The position numbers and the translations under genes were made by a program. Below the pieces are notes generated by a model. That model saw nothing but the letters and a program-made list of their open reading frames with translations. It did no database searches and was not told the origin of the DNA. 20,498 nucleotides of DNA from Silene noctiflora (Eukaryota > Streptophyta > Magnoliopsida > Caryophyllales > Caryophyllaceae): contig VHZZ01000237.1 of the NCBI GenBank assembly GCA_009801015.1, forward strand, positions 197,384-217,881. Direction: 5' to 3'. Positions within the stretch are counted from its first letter, which is position 1. Each line of letters starts with the position of its first letter. This document shows, piece after piece, positions 8,213 through 18,911 of the stretch.

Positions 8213-9400
8213 TCTAATCTTTCTTATTCTAAACTTGTTGTTAATGCATAAACTCATGCACAAAGATGAGCTTAATCAACTACTCTTACTTAACTATTGT
8301 ACACAAAAGTCAAATTTCATCGACATTTTATCCAATGATGGAAAATATATACCAATACTTTATATAATAAGAATATATGCTAGTCTCTTTTAACAAGGAT
8401 ATCTATCTCATGTCCATTTTATTATTAAAACGGAGCAAATATTATCCTATTTAGATAGCTAGACAAGACAATCTATTGCTATAGAATTATCTAGATTATT
8501 TGTCGTAATTATAAAGCCGATATTTTCGTCTTAGATATTTCCGTTTCAAACAAGAATGCCTGAATAAGAATATAATAGCGTACAAGCAAAGGTGGGGTTA
8601 GTTAAGTCATACAGTGAAGCAATCAACAATTTATGTTGTTTTCATTTATGTCAAATCTATTGCTCCCTATTTTTCGGTGATTTGTCGTCCTTTTTTTATT
8701 TTTGGTGTCCCAGTCAATTATTATGCTTTTTATTTTAATAAAGAATTTGATCAACAATTGGATCATTCATACTCAATTTATTCCACATGTCATTTAGTAA
8801 TTGGGTCCCTTCTATTTCCTTGGTCTTTGGACTAAAACCAAAGGAGAACAATTAAGCGGGACGTATTCTAGAAATGGGAAGCAATGAAATAAGTGTAAAC
8901 AACAAGTGGGCATATTTCTTTGTTTATTTTGGTTGGTTAGATGGTTTCAACCGTCACGGAATTTCCTTTTCTTTGTGAAAGCGAACGGATTCTTTTTCTT
9001 CAACGACTAGGATGCTTGAACGACTACGACGTAGATGTGGAACAATTGTAGGGAGCCATTGTGTGATGGGGACTCTACCAAATAGTGGCAGAGTTACTAT
9101 ATACAGTAACGGGATAAAAAACGTCAACGGAAGCGAACAAATAATGACGTAATGGAATCTCTAAAAAAAATCAAAGAAAGAGTGTCTAACCATATTTCAT
9201 GAGTCAATATTAGTTTTTTATCGGAAAAAAACCCCTTTTTTATTAGTTAATGAATTTTTTCCCGGCTTCAAACTAAAATGTTTAGAATACAACGATTTTG
9301 CGCCAATGAGATGCAGGTAGGAGGTGAAGAAAGTACAATCATTAAGGAGAGGATGACTCGAGATGGTTAAAAACGGAATAAAGGAAGTACAATCAAGTGA
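8213..9400. other. bHLH upstream region, no gene supported
   Basis: This stretch should carry the bHLH promoter and leader on the minus strand, and the 3' flank of the small ORF at 9401-9718. A TATA box could not be placed with confidence. A possible MITE lies at 8658-8870. The rest is AT-rich without clear ORFs, RNA genes or long repeats. Confidence 0.5.
8658..8870. mobile_element. Possible Stowaway-like MITE (about 210 bp)
   Basis: The left end TGCTCCCTATTTTTCGGTG and right end AATTAAGCGGGACGTATTC resemble the ends of longer Stowaway-type plant elements (CTCCCT... and ...GGGACGGAGGGAG), though both are degraded. Internal words TTTGTCGTCC and GTGTCCCAGTC also fit. The termini and TA duplication are uncertain. 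Confidence 0.4.
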
Positions 9401-9718
9401 TCAATAAGGAGGGGACGGAGGAGGAGGAGGCAGAGGTAGTGGAGGCGGAGGAGGGAAGCGGCGAGTCAATGGTGGAGGAGATTTGTACCAATGAGGGGCA
9501 TGGTTACTCATTGGTGGTGATGGAACATTAGACGGCCGTCTTCTTCTAACTCTCCGCCCTCTATGTCGCCTCATTAATTCAGCTTGGAGTTGATCAATGG
9601 TGTAATAGGCCGGTCGAGGGTCTTGTAAGGCACGTCTCGTCGCAACATAACACATCACATTTTGTGCTATTAAGAGAACTGCTAATATTAGCATGCAGAT
9701 TATTCTAGGCAACTTCAT
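9401..9718 (-). CDS. Small predicted secreted Arg/Pro-rich protein, family not recognised
   Basis: This 105-residue ORF starts with a convincing signal peptide: a basic n-region (MKLPR), a hydrophobic core IICMLILAVLLIA (6-18) and a likely cut near 23 (NVMC). Then come a short mixed segment (ALQDPRPAYYTIDQLQAEL), a strongly basic stretch (RRHRGRRVRRRR, about 50-61), and a Pro-rich C-terminal half ending in runs of 4-5 prolines and SPPY. HWYKSPPP at about 76-83 resembles extensin modules, but there is no regular SPPPP repeat. A cell-wall protein or a processed peptide precursor are both possible; neither is shown. No intron is needed. Features favouring a real gene are the signal peptide followed by structured composition. 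Against it, length is modest and the Pro run could be low complexity. It lies between two large minus-strand genes. Confidence 0.55.
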   Translation of the reverse strand: MKLPRIICMLILAVLLIAQNVMCYVATRRALQDPRPAYYTIDQLQAELMRRHRGRRVRRRRPSNVPSPPMSNHAPHWYKSPPPLTRRFPPPPPLPLPPPPPSPPY

Positions 9719-10559
9719 TGTTGAGGTAAGTACAAGAAATGTGTAAGTTGTTCAACCATGTAAAGAAAATAAAAACTGGAAGAACAGAAGATATTTGTTG
9801 GATACTGCAATTTATGCTCAACTTATTTTGGCATTGATTAATTTCACATTGATTGTTGACAGTGCCCATGTCCCTAGGGTACCCAACTTTCTTGGGTACA
9901 GCAATAACAGGTTGTCTTCTAAATAATTCAACCTGAATGTTTTATTACATTTTGACCGTTTCCCCAAATAATTTGATAACAATCCACCCAAAAATGACCC
10001 GAACCTGAAATAACGCGACCCAAATTAACCACTAGCCTGACTTAAACCAGACCTGTTAACCCATTTGTCAAGTCTACTGAGACCGGACTTACTCTGAGAC
10101 AAGAACAGGGTTCTAGAAGGATCGGAAATCACTCGGGGTAAGTTAATCGTTTTAGCTAAATCAAGTAACGTTAATCCAACAAAATTTTAAACTTGAGTCA
10201 CACCGAATTACAGCAATTATAACAAAGATTAAGTCTCACACATAATATAAGAGGATTGGATATAAGAACAAAAAAACAGTAAAACACTATCTACACCAAT
10301 GTTGAGAGAATTGAATATATGCAAAATTTCCGAAAAGACACTGTCTGAATAACAAATTATAGGTTAATCCATAATGGGTGATTTGAACTCGTTGATACAA
10401 TTACAAGATTACAACAACAAACCCAAGGGGATGATAACTCGAAAATGGCAAAACCCCCTCAACCTTTTAATCTACACATAAATAAGAGGGGAGCAAGATC
10501 TACTTCGATACACCTACAGACGAGGGAAAAGAAAAAAGAAAAGAAAAACTAGTATCAAA
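9719..10559. other. Intergenic region with ACCCGA-type repeat words
   Basis: The stretch holds the upstream region of the small ORF and the 3' UTR of IPUT1. At about 9955-10080 imperfect GACCCGAACC, CGACCCAAATTAACC and AACCCATTTGTC words recur, a degenerate repeat type common in plants. The A-rich purine tract at about 10520-10550 lies just past the IPUT1 stop. No further gene is seen. Confidence 0.5.
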
Positions 10560-13500
10560 TCAGCAAAAGAAACATGTATTACTCGTTCGTGCATCTCGGT
10601 CTTCAAGTCCTCTCAAAAAGGATTTTATACCGAGCTGTTCTGATGCGTAAGCCATGAAAGCAGCCAAAACAATGCCTCCTACTACCATCAAACCTAGCCT
10701 GTAAAGATGACGGGGAAGTGTTGTGTTAAAAATCATAGACCTTAACATTGGAGATTTATCTGATAATAAGTTATAATAACTAAGCCAAGTTCCTACTGAA
10801 AAAATCATGCGGAAGATTAAGTTGCTCATACACGACTCCTCAATCCCACGAGGGAACACCTTGCGTGGATAACATGATGAGCTTGGAAGGTGAGAAACAT
10901 AGAAAACATTACCTAGCTTAACTGGTAAAATTAAGTTGTGGTACCCATGACCCGAGTTCATAATCTATCAACATCAATATTAAGGGGCCCCTTTTAGCTC
11001 CCTTAATATCAAGAAAAGTGAAAACCCTCACTGCCTGCTTGTGTCGTTTATACTCCTGCTAACATGAATGACATGATATGACATTGACCAGTCCAAGAGG
11101 CTTCCTCAACAAGTTTGGAACCAGTTACAATGCCAATCACGTACAACATTGCACTAAAGAGGCCTGCTAAGATTTCTACTAACTAACATCTAACCTTATT
11201 TTTGCCAAAATTTTGCACATGAAAAGATTGAATACTGAAAGCAAAGATATAGCCTACAATATAGAAACAGATGGACAAAGGCGTCTAAAATATAGGCCAT
11301 GACATTCTTAAGGACATAGAACCAAAAATGAGGGTCAATAGAAGAGCTTACTGCAAACAATCTAACACAGGGATTTTGAAAAAAAACAGACCAGGTCAGT
11401 CCTAAATCAACTCCTGCACCTAATATGCAATTCCAAAAGAAGTGTGACTCAACAACCTACGCTAATCAAATTGCTAACAGCAACATCACTAATGCCATGA
11501 GGATTTCTTTAAATGGTGGACTAAAGGAGAATGAATGTAGAGAATTTTACCCCAGTGTTCAGTTATGATACTAAGACTCAGAAGAATCCGACATAGGTGC
11601 ATGTCTAATGTTGGATTCGTCTACATTTATCAAAAACTTCTCGTGTTTTTGGTTAAAATTAATGTCCAAGTGTCATACTCATGCTAAAATGTTCAGTGTT
11701 GATTCTGTTGGACATGAGTACGGGAGGTATGAGTCAAAAGTAACATAGGTGTTTGAAACACACAAGGAGGCTAATTGTACAGACTCGCATACAATTGCGT
11801 TAAAAATTACATTCAATGCTACTTCATACCCCCTCTAATTCTCTAAAATTGCTCAATTTGACTTTGACACGAATATAATGTGAGCGGATAGTGAATCCAC
11901 CCAAAACTGTTTTTCCTTATTGCAAATTTATCAACAAAGAACACGGCCAGAATATCTATGGGGTGCTTCTATGATTGGGACAAAACTAGACTATAGAGTA
12001 ATTCGAGAGTATTAGAAAAAAAGAAGCGTAACAAAATTTAGTGAGCCATTTTGCTATTTTCAACACTCCAGAACCAAAATAACAAATTTTTGGATCCATT
12101 GTGAAGCGAAGTAGATCAAATTGCCAACGAGGACGATAAAACCAAAAACTGAATAACTAATAAGCAATTTGCACAGAAGTTAATAGATTACCTCACAAAC
12201 AAAGCACTAATCCCAAGAAGAAAAGGCAACGCTGGAACTGCAATGGCTAAGAGAACCAGTTCAAACCCATAATGCAGCATTGCAGCATCATGAGAGGACG
12301 CCAGCCGCTGATGACCTGAATAACAAATATGACCCAGCCACAATGAGTAGGAACTATCTACAGCGAGGTACATATTTAAGTATATAGATATTACAGCTAC
12401 GAAACTCGGATTTGGTTGGTTAGAACTTAGGAAGTATACGGATCCGTGTCCAATGCACTCAACTTTCTTACAAAATGTTCTCATACTTTTGATTTAAAAT
12501 GAAGTACCCAAATGTCATGGCAATGTAGGAATTTGGAGTGCCAAATACGGGTACACAAGTAATTCGAAGACTTGGAGTAACATAATAAGATAGAAGTTAC
12601 GGACCTTTCCCAGTATAATTATCTAAGGATTCAGGATCTGAAGAATAAAACCCTGCTTGACAGCTTCTGATGTTTCCCCACCGATAAATTAAACGTAGAT
12701 ATCCGCCAAACAGAAGAAAGAAGATCGTAAAAGTCCACTCATACATAAGTAATAGCCCAGTCCACGGAAGCACTTGGCGGGGAACAATAAGAAGTCCCAG
12801 GATGAGGGACATAACAAAGGCTAGAAGGCAGATAGCTATTGACATTCCTCCTAGAAACCAAGGCACCTTGGACAGCAATCCATTGTATAACTGTAATAAG
12901 TTTAGCACCAATATGTAAGACATATTTACAGCTCTATAACATAAATACGAACATCTATGTTTAGTCATTTAGTCTCCTAAGAGATAATAATATATGAAGA
13001 TAATGTGGACTAGCCCGTTAAACTATATGACCAACCCATCTACTCAATATATACACCAAAAATTGGAAAAGAATATATAGGTCACTTTCACTAAAATCTT
13101 ATCACGACATTGTCTCATTATAAACTTATCACGAGAATGTCTCGTATAAAAATCTGTGTTGTTTGATAAAGTGCTTAGACACACACACACACACAAAAAA
13201 AAAACACATTCACCAATAATCTGAACTCTATTCAACATTTAGATATCAGCCGGAAAGTGAAGCAGACCTGTTGGTTGGAGTTAATGGCTGATGAAGGAGA
13301 GCCAGAAGGATAGGGAAGTACAATCCCTGTTCTAAATCGATAAGCAAGATGTCTCATACGATCGCAAAATGAAGTACTCCCCGACAGCGAGGAAACCTAA
13401 AACAAAACATGAATGCTTTCAGATTTAAGATCCATAATGAGGCAGTTTTTCTGACTAAAAAAATGAGGTAGCTTCACTAAGCTGTACCTGAAGAAAAAGA

Positions 13501-16500
13501 CGGTAAAAAATGAATATAAGGCCAACGATGGGAATCATAAAAAGACTTTTGACCCAAAGTTCATCTCCAGGGTTTCTCCCACCACCAGTCCCAGGAAGAG
13601 ATTCCTCAACATTCTGTCTAATATCCTGAAACAACAGCATCAAGCAATCAATAAAATCCACACAATTAACCCCTAACAAGTTGCGGGCCAAGGAAATGAA
13701 AAAGACTAATAGATGGTTACTGGTTAGTGATGATGGACATGGGTGAAAAAGAATTTAATACATATTAGGACATGGAGACAATGATACTGTAATAAAATCC
13801 GGTATCAGATTGAGTAAGAAAATGTACATCCGTAAGACCATAATACAGAAGAGAAAATGTTATTTACATACCTGCCAGAGATCAACAGGTTTCACAAGCC
13901 AAGCTGTCCACCAATCCCATGGTTTTAGGGGGCCTAGTGTGTAATGGATAACACGAAGTTCCTTCTCATCTACCATCCACTGCATACATATACATTTAAA
14001 ATTTCCAGAAATTAGTGATTATAAATATAGTGCAAAACGATGGCATAGTCGGGTAATTAGTTAATGTAACTCTCACAGTCTCACATTCCATAAAACATAA
14101 TTTTTCTTTCTTTTTGATAAAAAAAACTTAACTAAATACTAATAGTAGGTTGTCTTGCCTCCTAGATTTCATTTTTTTAAATCATTATATCATGTACATG
14201 TATAAGGTCTAAAATTGGAATGTTCATGTCCGTTGCCTAGAGCGGAGACAGAATGGGTACTACTGGCATTTTACCCGAAAGCAGTTTCGGGAGGGGCCAA
14301 ATCAGAAAGCCGGACCTAGTTTTTTAGATGGAGCTTAGGGAACCAAAGTTAAGGTGGTGGCTGCACGTAAATTCTTTCAAGACAAGGAGCGGCTGATTCG
14401 ATATTGCTTTATACTCTGAGCCCGGCGAGTTAATAATTGTTTACCACCGCGTTCATTTTGGTTGTGTGTCGCACGTTCGACACTTTGAACTTCCAAGCTG
14501 GGTCGAGGTAATATAACCCGACTCCTTATGGCAAATTGAAAAGAGCCAGATGGTATTTTAGAAAGAAAATGGGTGATGAAAATAATAGGCAGTCAAAAGC
14601 ACTCGAGTGGATATCTTTTCAATGCCAAATACCTTGTTTGCGAGCATGTACAAACCAACATCAGCATTATAGAGAGTAGAGAGGCGCTGCATCGATGGAG
14701 CTGTCCTAGACTTGAGCTCTTCAGCTGACAGATTAGGCTCAAATAAATGTGCATTGGCAAATCCAACATAATATGAATTCAGAAACCCCTGATCTCCTGA
14801 CATGATAAAGTAACAGCAAGTGTAAGAATAATAAACCAACAGAAACAACTAACAAATTGAACTGAAAAGTTTGCACCATAGCATTAAACCTATAATGTAA
14901 GTTTGAATGTGAGGGAAATCTAAAGCAAATGAATGGAAAGGAAAATACAGATCTTTTTCAGCTTGTCATGAATTACTGTTATACAGACCCGGATTAACAA
15001 CAATACCCTCCATTCAGCTGAATTCACAATAGTTGCTTTTGGGACAAAGTTTCAGGAACGCCCACACTCACACGGGAGTGTTTTGCGGGTAATTCTTACC
15101 AAATTCAGACAATCGGACATAAGGCAAATATATTTGAACTTTTAATAAAGAAAAATATATTGAACACAAATGAAAAGAGCTTCCTCATGCTGTAAGTGTT
15201 CAGATAGCCAACCATACCGACTATCTACTATCTAGTAAAAAGAACAGACACTTCATGATTACATAGATGCAAATTAAAGGCAAAGTCACCATCTTGTATC
15301 TAGGTACAGAAATCAAAGATCAATAGCCTTTAAGGTCAAAATGCACAATATAACTGGCAACACAGCACCTGATACAACAGTGGGGAGATAGAACTTAATG
15401 TGAAAACATGAGTGCGTAAACAATTACATTTTTTTCAAAATTTTGCATGAAAGGTAACAGGAAGTACAAACCTCCAGTATAAGAAGGTAGTGTAGTGATT
15501 TTCTTCATCATGTCATTAAAAAGCGCTTCCGATGGCTCAACAACCAGAACTCCAGAATTTAGCCTTTCGGAATGCTTCAGGTTAGCGCAAAATTTCCCAC
15601 ATTTAAAAAGATCGTCAATGTTCTGGATTACAATTGTATCCGCATCAAGGTACACAACTGCACGGAAACACGATTGTGTATATCAACAGATGAAAGTGAA
15701 AGAAGATTATGATAAATAGAACGTGACAACAAAATCCATTTGACCCAAGTGATGGAGTTACTCTTTTTGTAGTTGGTCATGTTGAATATTTTCAGCTTAG
15801 TGTAAACACCCCAAAATCTCGTTGGACGAACACGATTTGGATTCTCCAGCAAAGAGATCATCTCCACTATCCAACCATCAGCCTGTCAAAACCAACAATC
15901 AATACCCATAACAATTAGGTTTCTTTCAACATATGAAATGGTTCATCAAACTATATGCTAATCAAGCCCTCAACAAAGTGCATATATAGTGCATTATATA
16001 CTCCCAGTATTCCGTTTAAATAGTTCCCAATTAACGTGGCTGGTCAACCTATGTCAGCTTCGGAGATATTTTCTTTCTCATAATATGCAATAGCTACAAC
16101 TTTCGGAAAGTGATTATACATAAATAGTCGAAAATTCAAATGTGACAATTTGTTTTGCGCCTCTAAATATATATATAAAGAAATTATTGGTCAAAGTTTA
16201 GGTAGAGTACCTGGTCCTTTCAAATCCAAACACCCCAGCCCTACCTTTTCCGTGAGAGGACTTTTGAATTTATAGGATGTTTGGATTTGAAGGAGGAGGT
16301 AGTAAATAAGAATGTTTCGGCGCAGTCAATCTCCTAGCGTTGTTTAGCAAGGTAATTGTAAGGAGTAAAAATCCAGAGCAGGGCAAACCCAGACGGCCAA
16401 AACTATCTTGTAGATCATCACTAAGAAAAACAGCCACAGTTGCAGTTAGCCTAAGAACCTCATTCTAGGTCAGCCAACTAACACAGAATTCGTGCATATG

Positions 16501-17804
16501 CAGTGATCATTATTCATTACCCAGTATAACATTATAAAATCATACCAAAGCAACTCAAGGCCTTGACCAATACCTCTCTTGTCTGGCACCAATACAAATA
16601 TCTGACTCAACCCCCTACGCACAATTGCAATATGTTTCCCAGAACAATATACATACTGTTGGCTTAATTGCTACAGATGGTGCCAATCCAAAGACATGTT
16701 TATGAAGTCAAATCATGATTAAAACACAAAAATAAAAACAGGATCTACATTTAACCTGACAGAAGCCATTTCCTAGTCTACAAGTATGTCTGCTTTAGAG
16801 CTACTCTCGTAAATCTAACACAAATCCATGTGTGAGGCCGTGTATATGTAACTTCTTCTAATAAGTACCTACATGTTGTGACAAGGGCATATATATCCAT
16901 AGTTGATGCTTTTAGTCTTTTACACTAAATAAGAACCGTTTTACAGGAGAGCTATTGTAAATCTAAACATCCACAACCGTGAACAAATGCATAATAGCTA
17001 ATCTTCTTCTTTTGCAAGATAAATGTTTCCTGTTAACACTCTCATATTGTTTACATTATTGGATAACAAACCACAGTAAGAAATTTCCACTCAAAACTCA
17101 TTTCAATACCACAAATGAACTCCAACTCTTCCCACAATCAAAATTCTCCAATCCACTAAGCAGTACCTATGTTACTCCGACATTTCACTTTGGTCGCGTA
17201 TCAGGTGTCCCAACACTTGAAAACTTCATATTAAACCAAAAAGCTGAAACTTTATGGAAAATAACTGTATCCAACACCGGTTCATGTACGCCACTTGCAG
17301 CCGAATCAGAGTAACATAACTAAGCACCCACTTCCAAAAACCAGGATTCAAACCATGTTCAGAACTAAAACATACTCCCTCCATCCCATCATTTTACCTT
17401 TGATTAAAATACAGTCACGAAGAATAAAAAGGGTAAAGAAATGATTGAGACAGAGAAAGTACAAAAACTAGTTAAGCAACAACCAAAGATAACAAATTTA
17501 CACTAAAAACATGAATAACAAAATACAAGTAAAACAGAAGGTTAACCTCAAGAAGAGACTTTGCATAATCAGAAACACCATCAGAAACCAAAACAACCAT
17601 ATCTTTACTCGAACCAGTATCTTTAATCGACTTTCCCAAAACTCGAACACCCAAAACAAATTCATCTCCATACAATAATGTTACATATGCTTCTTTACTT
17701 GATTGGGTTCTTCTACAATCTACCCTTTTCAAAATTAAACATTGTAACAACAAAACATACAAAATTAACACAAACCCATTACTCAAAATCCTGAATTTCA
17801 CCAT
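10560..17804 (-). CDS. Inositol phosphorylceramide glucuronosyltransferase 1 (GT8, PGSIP6)
   Basis: IPUT1 transfers glucuronic acid from UDP-GlcA to inositol phosphorylceramide in the Golgi, the first glycosylation of plant GIPC sphingolipids. In Arabidopsis it is also MOCA1, needed for salt-triggered calcium signals. Ten exons: 17804-17547, 15882-15762, 15657-15472, 14796-14633, 13979-13872, 13625-13488, 13396-13268, 12890-12605, 12315-12192, 10698-10560. All introns are GT-AG and phases agree, giving 550 residues (Arabidopsis about 537). A hydrophobic N-terminal anchor (about 7-25) precedes the GT8 domain: AYVTLLYGDEF (39-49), RFWGVYTKLK, the metal-binding DAD (131-133), GGDQGFLNSYY (188-198) and the GT8 motif HYTLGPLKPW (255-264). 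Hydrophobic helices lie near 306-324, 380-404, 409-437, 481-503 and 506-525, the multi-helix C-terminus special to this GT8 clade. It ends SNTCFFC. Intron 1 (1664 bases) and intron 9 (1493) hold repeats. No defect is visible. Confidence 0.96.
11560..11770. repeat. Diverged repeat copy A, IPUT1 intron 9
   Basis: The words AAGAATCCGACATAGGTGCA, TGTCTAATG, then TTTTTGGTTAAAATTAATGT, CCAAGTGTCAT, and GAGTACGGGAGG...AGTAACATA occur in the same order as in the segment at 12400-12590. The two look like old copies of one family. Confidence 0.45.
12400..12590. repeat. Diverged repeat copy B, IPUT1 intron 8
   Basis: This copy shares word order with the copy at 11560-11770: AAGTATACGGATCCGTGTCC, AATG, CTTTTGATTTAAAATGAAGT, CCAAATGTCAT, ATACGGGTACA and AGTAACATAATA. 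The family is not recognised and ends could not be fixed. Confidence 0.45.
13178..13204. repeat. (AC)n microsatellite plus A-tract
   Basis: About eight AC units run directly into ten A residues within IPUT1 intron 7. It is a simple repeat. Confidence 0.9.
16208..16303. mobile_element. Fold-back MITE-like element in IPUT1 intron 1
   Basis: TACCTGGTCCTTTCAAATCC plus AAACACCCC (16208-16236) is matched by the reverse complement of 16275-16302, TACCTCCTCCTTCAAATCC plus AAACATCC. The inverted repeat covers about 28 bases with few mismatches around a core of about 38 bases. TTTGGATTTGAAGG-type ends are common in plant MITEs. The superfamily is not assigned and there is no clear target duplication. 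Confidence 0.55.
17373..17461. mobile_element. Stowaway-type MITE with TA target duplication
   Basis: The 85-base element (17375-17459) is flanked by TA on both sides. Left end CTCCCTCCATCCCATCATTT; right end AAATGATTGAGACAGAGAAAG; the core contains CTTTGATTAAAATAC. It is the same family as the copy at 726-815 and less degraded. It lies near the donor end of IPUT1 intron 1. Confidence 0.8.
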
Positions 17805-18160
17805 AATTTGGGTGAAATCAAGGATAAAGATGGGATTTTTTTAGTAGGATTTCTGGGTTTTGGGGTGATTAAATAAGGAAGATAGAAATTGTTGGAGAAT
17901 TTAGAGTTAAAGTGTGAGATTTGTGTAAGATTTTGGTGATGAATTGAGGTTTGATGTGATCTGAACTACTCAAGTTCGAATTTTTCTAAGGTAAACAAGT
18001 CCGGAGATATGTCTTGTTTGACGGTTTGAGTCGTGAAATCAAAATCAAAATTGGTGTACTTTTTAGCTTGGATCTAGATGCTCCCCACCTGGGCCGCCAT
18101 GTGATATTCCCTTTTGTGTTAGATGTCAGGATAATGTTGTCTTAAACGAGAATTTGTGTT
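17805..18160 (-). promoter_or_regulatory. IPUT1 upstream region
   Basis: This is the stretch immediately before the IPUT1 start, expected to hold its leader and promoter. It is T-rich on the coding strand with AAATCC and CACCAAAATC-type words. No clear TATA box or known operator is visible. Assignment is by position only. Confidence 0.4.
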
Positions 18161-18370
18161 TATGTTATAACTAGATTTGGTGTTCGACTCTGTCTGGGCT
18201 ACCTCTATTTATCGTCAAATTTTATTTTCGCTACCTTTATTTATGGGTATTGATTTTCGTAGTACACATTTTACTCATTTCAGTACACTTTTGACATTTT
18301 ACCCCTCTTATTTATCAAATTTACTATGTACAAAAAAAAAAAAAAAAAAAAAAAAAAACAAAAAAAAAAA
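18161..18370. repeat. Unidentified repeat-like tract ending in poly-A
   Basis: GCTACCTCTATTTAT and GCTACCTTTATTTAT recur about 35 bases apart (18199 and 18230), followed by a run of 27 A (18332-18358) and, after one C, 11 more A. The A-run could be a retroposon tail on the plus strand or a simple repeat. No target duplication and no SINE or LINE sequence could be recognised. Confidence 0.4.
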
Positions 18371-18690
18371 CACCAGCACCACTCTTGACCAGCCTCACCA
18401 CTTTTGACCACCTCCCACTGCCCCTTCCCCTTACCGCAGTCGTGCCTTCACCTTCCCATCGCCGGCTACTGCCGGTGGCGGAGACCGATCACGACCATAT
18501 GCCTGCCCCGACTACATTTCCCCCTAAAGTAACCAATCCATGCGCCTTCCACTCTCCCTGTCTCACCACCTGAAGCCTCGCCCTCACGTCTCCGACGACA
18601 CTTCACCATCCTACTCTGATCACCGACGACATCACTCCCCTTCCAGCTTCTTTCTGCGACTACCGCCATCCCACCTGAGTAACCACCACC
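18371..18690. other. C-rich low-complexity tract
   Basis: Base composition changes sharply from AT-rich to C-rich (CACC, CCTCACC, TTGACCACC and TCCGACGAC words), then returns to AT-rich at about 18695. Short open frames exist on both strands but look compositional: no domain, no start context, no splice partners. It could be a fragment of a transposon or of a captured gene. Confidence 0.4.
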
Positions 18691-18911
18691 AAATATGAAC
18701 AATAATTTAACTTTTAATTAATATAAACCATAATTAAATAAAAGTCTAACAAATGAAACAAAACAACTAATTTGATTCATAGTTATTTAATTAATGAATT
18801 AAAGATTCGTTATACTTACAAATTATCATTCATAATCGAAAAACTTTGTTAAAATTGAGTGATTATAGGGTTAGTAAGGGAGAGAATTGGTAAGGGAGAG
18901 AAGTGTGTTAG
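18691..18911. other. AT-rich spacer with 13-base direct repeat
   Basis: There is no gene. GTAAGGGAGAGAA occurs at 18874-18886 and 18890-18902, just before the LTR-like sequence. The remainder is AT-rich without recognised structure. Confidence 0.5.

Noticed and set aside
8213-8263. Longer N-terminus of the bHLH protein from the ATG at 8263
   Set aside because: The extra residues (MCMSLCINNKFRIRKIR) have no match to family N-termini, whereas ATG 8212 aligns with the usual start. It cannot be fully excluded.
14100-14560. Composition change within IPUT1 intron 4 suggesting an insertion
   Set aside because: No inverted ends, target duplication or recognised family sequence could be found.
16979-17314. 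111-residue plus-strand open frame
   Set aside because: It lies inside IPUT1 intron 1 on the opposite strand, with no signal or domain; AT-rich chance ORF.
1673-17804. Functional gene cluster
   Set aside because: Cyclophilin, RAF1, bHLH IVc and IPUT1 are widely conserved single genes of unrelated pathways, on mixed strands with ordinary plant spacing.
18175-18195. GTTCGACTC resembles a SINE/tRNA B-box upstream of the poly-A run
   Set aside because: No A-box 30-40 bases upstream, no tRNA-like fold and no target duplication around the A-tail.
18385-18702. Open frames on both strands in the C-rich tract
   Set aside because: Low-complexity composition explains them; no domain, splice partners or start context.
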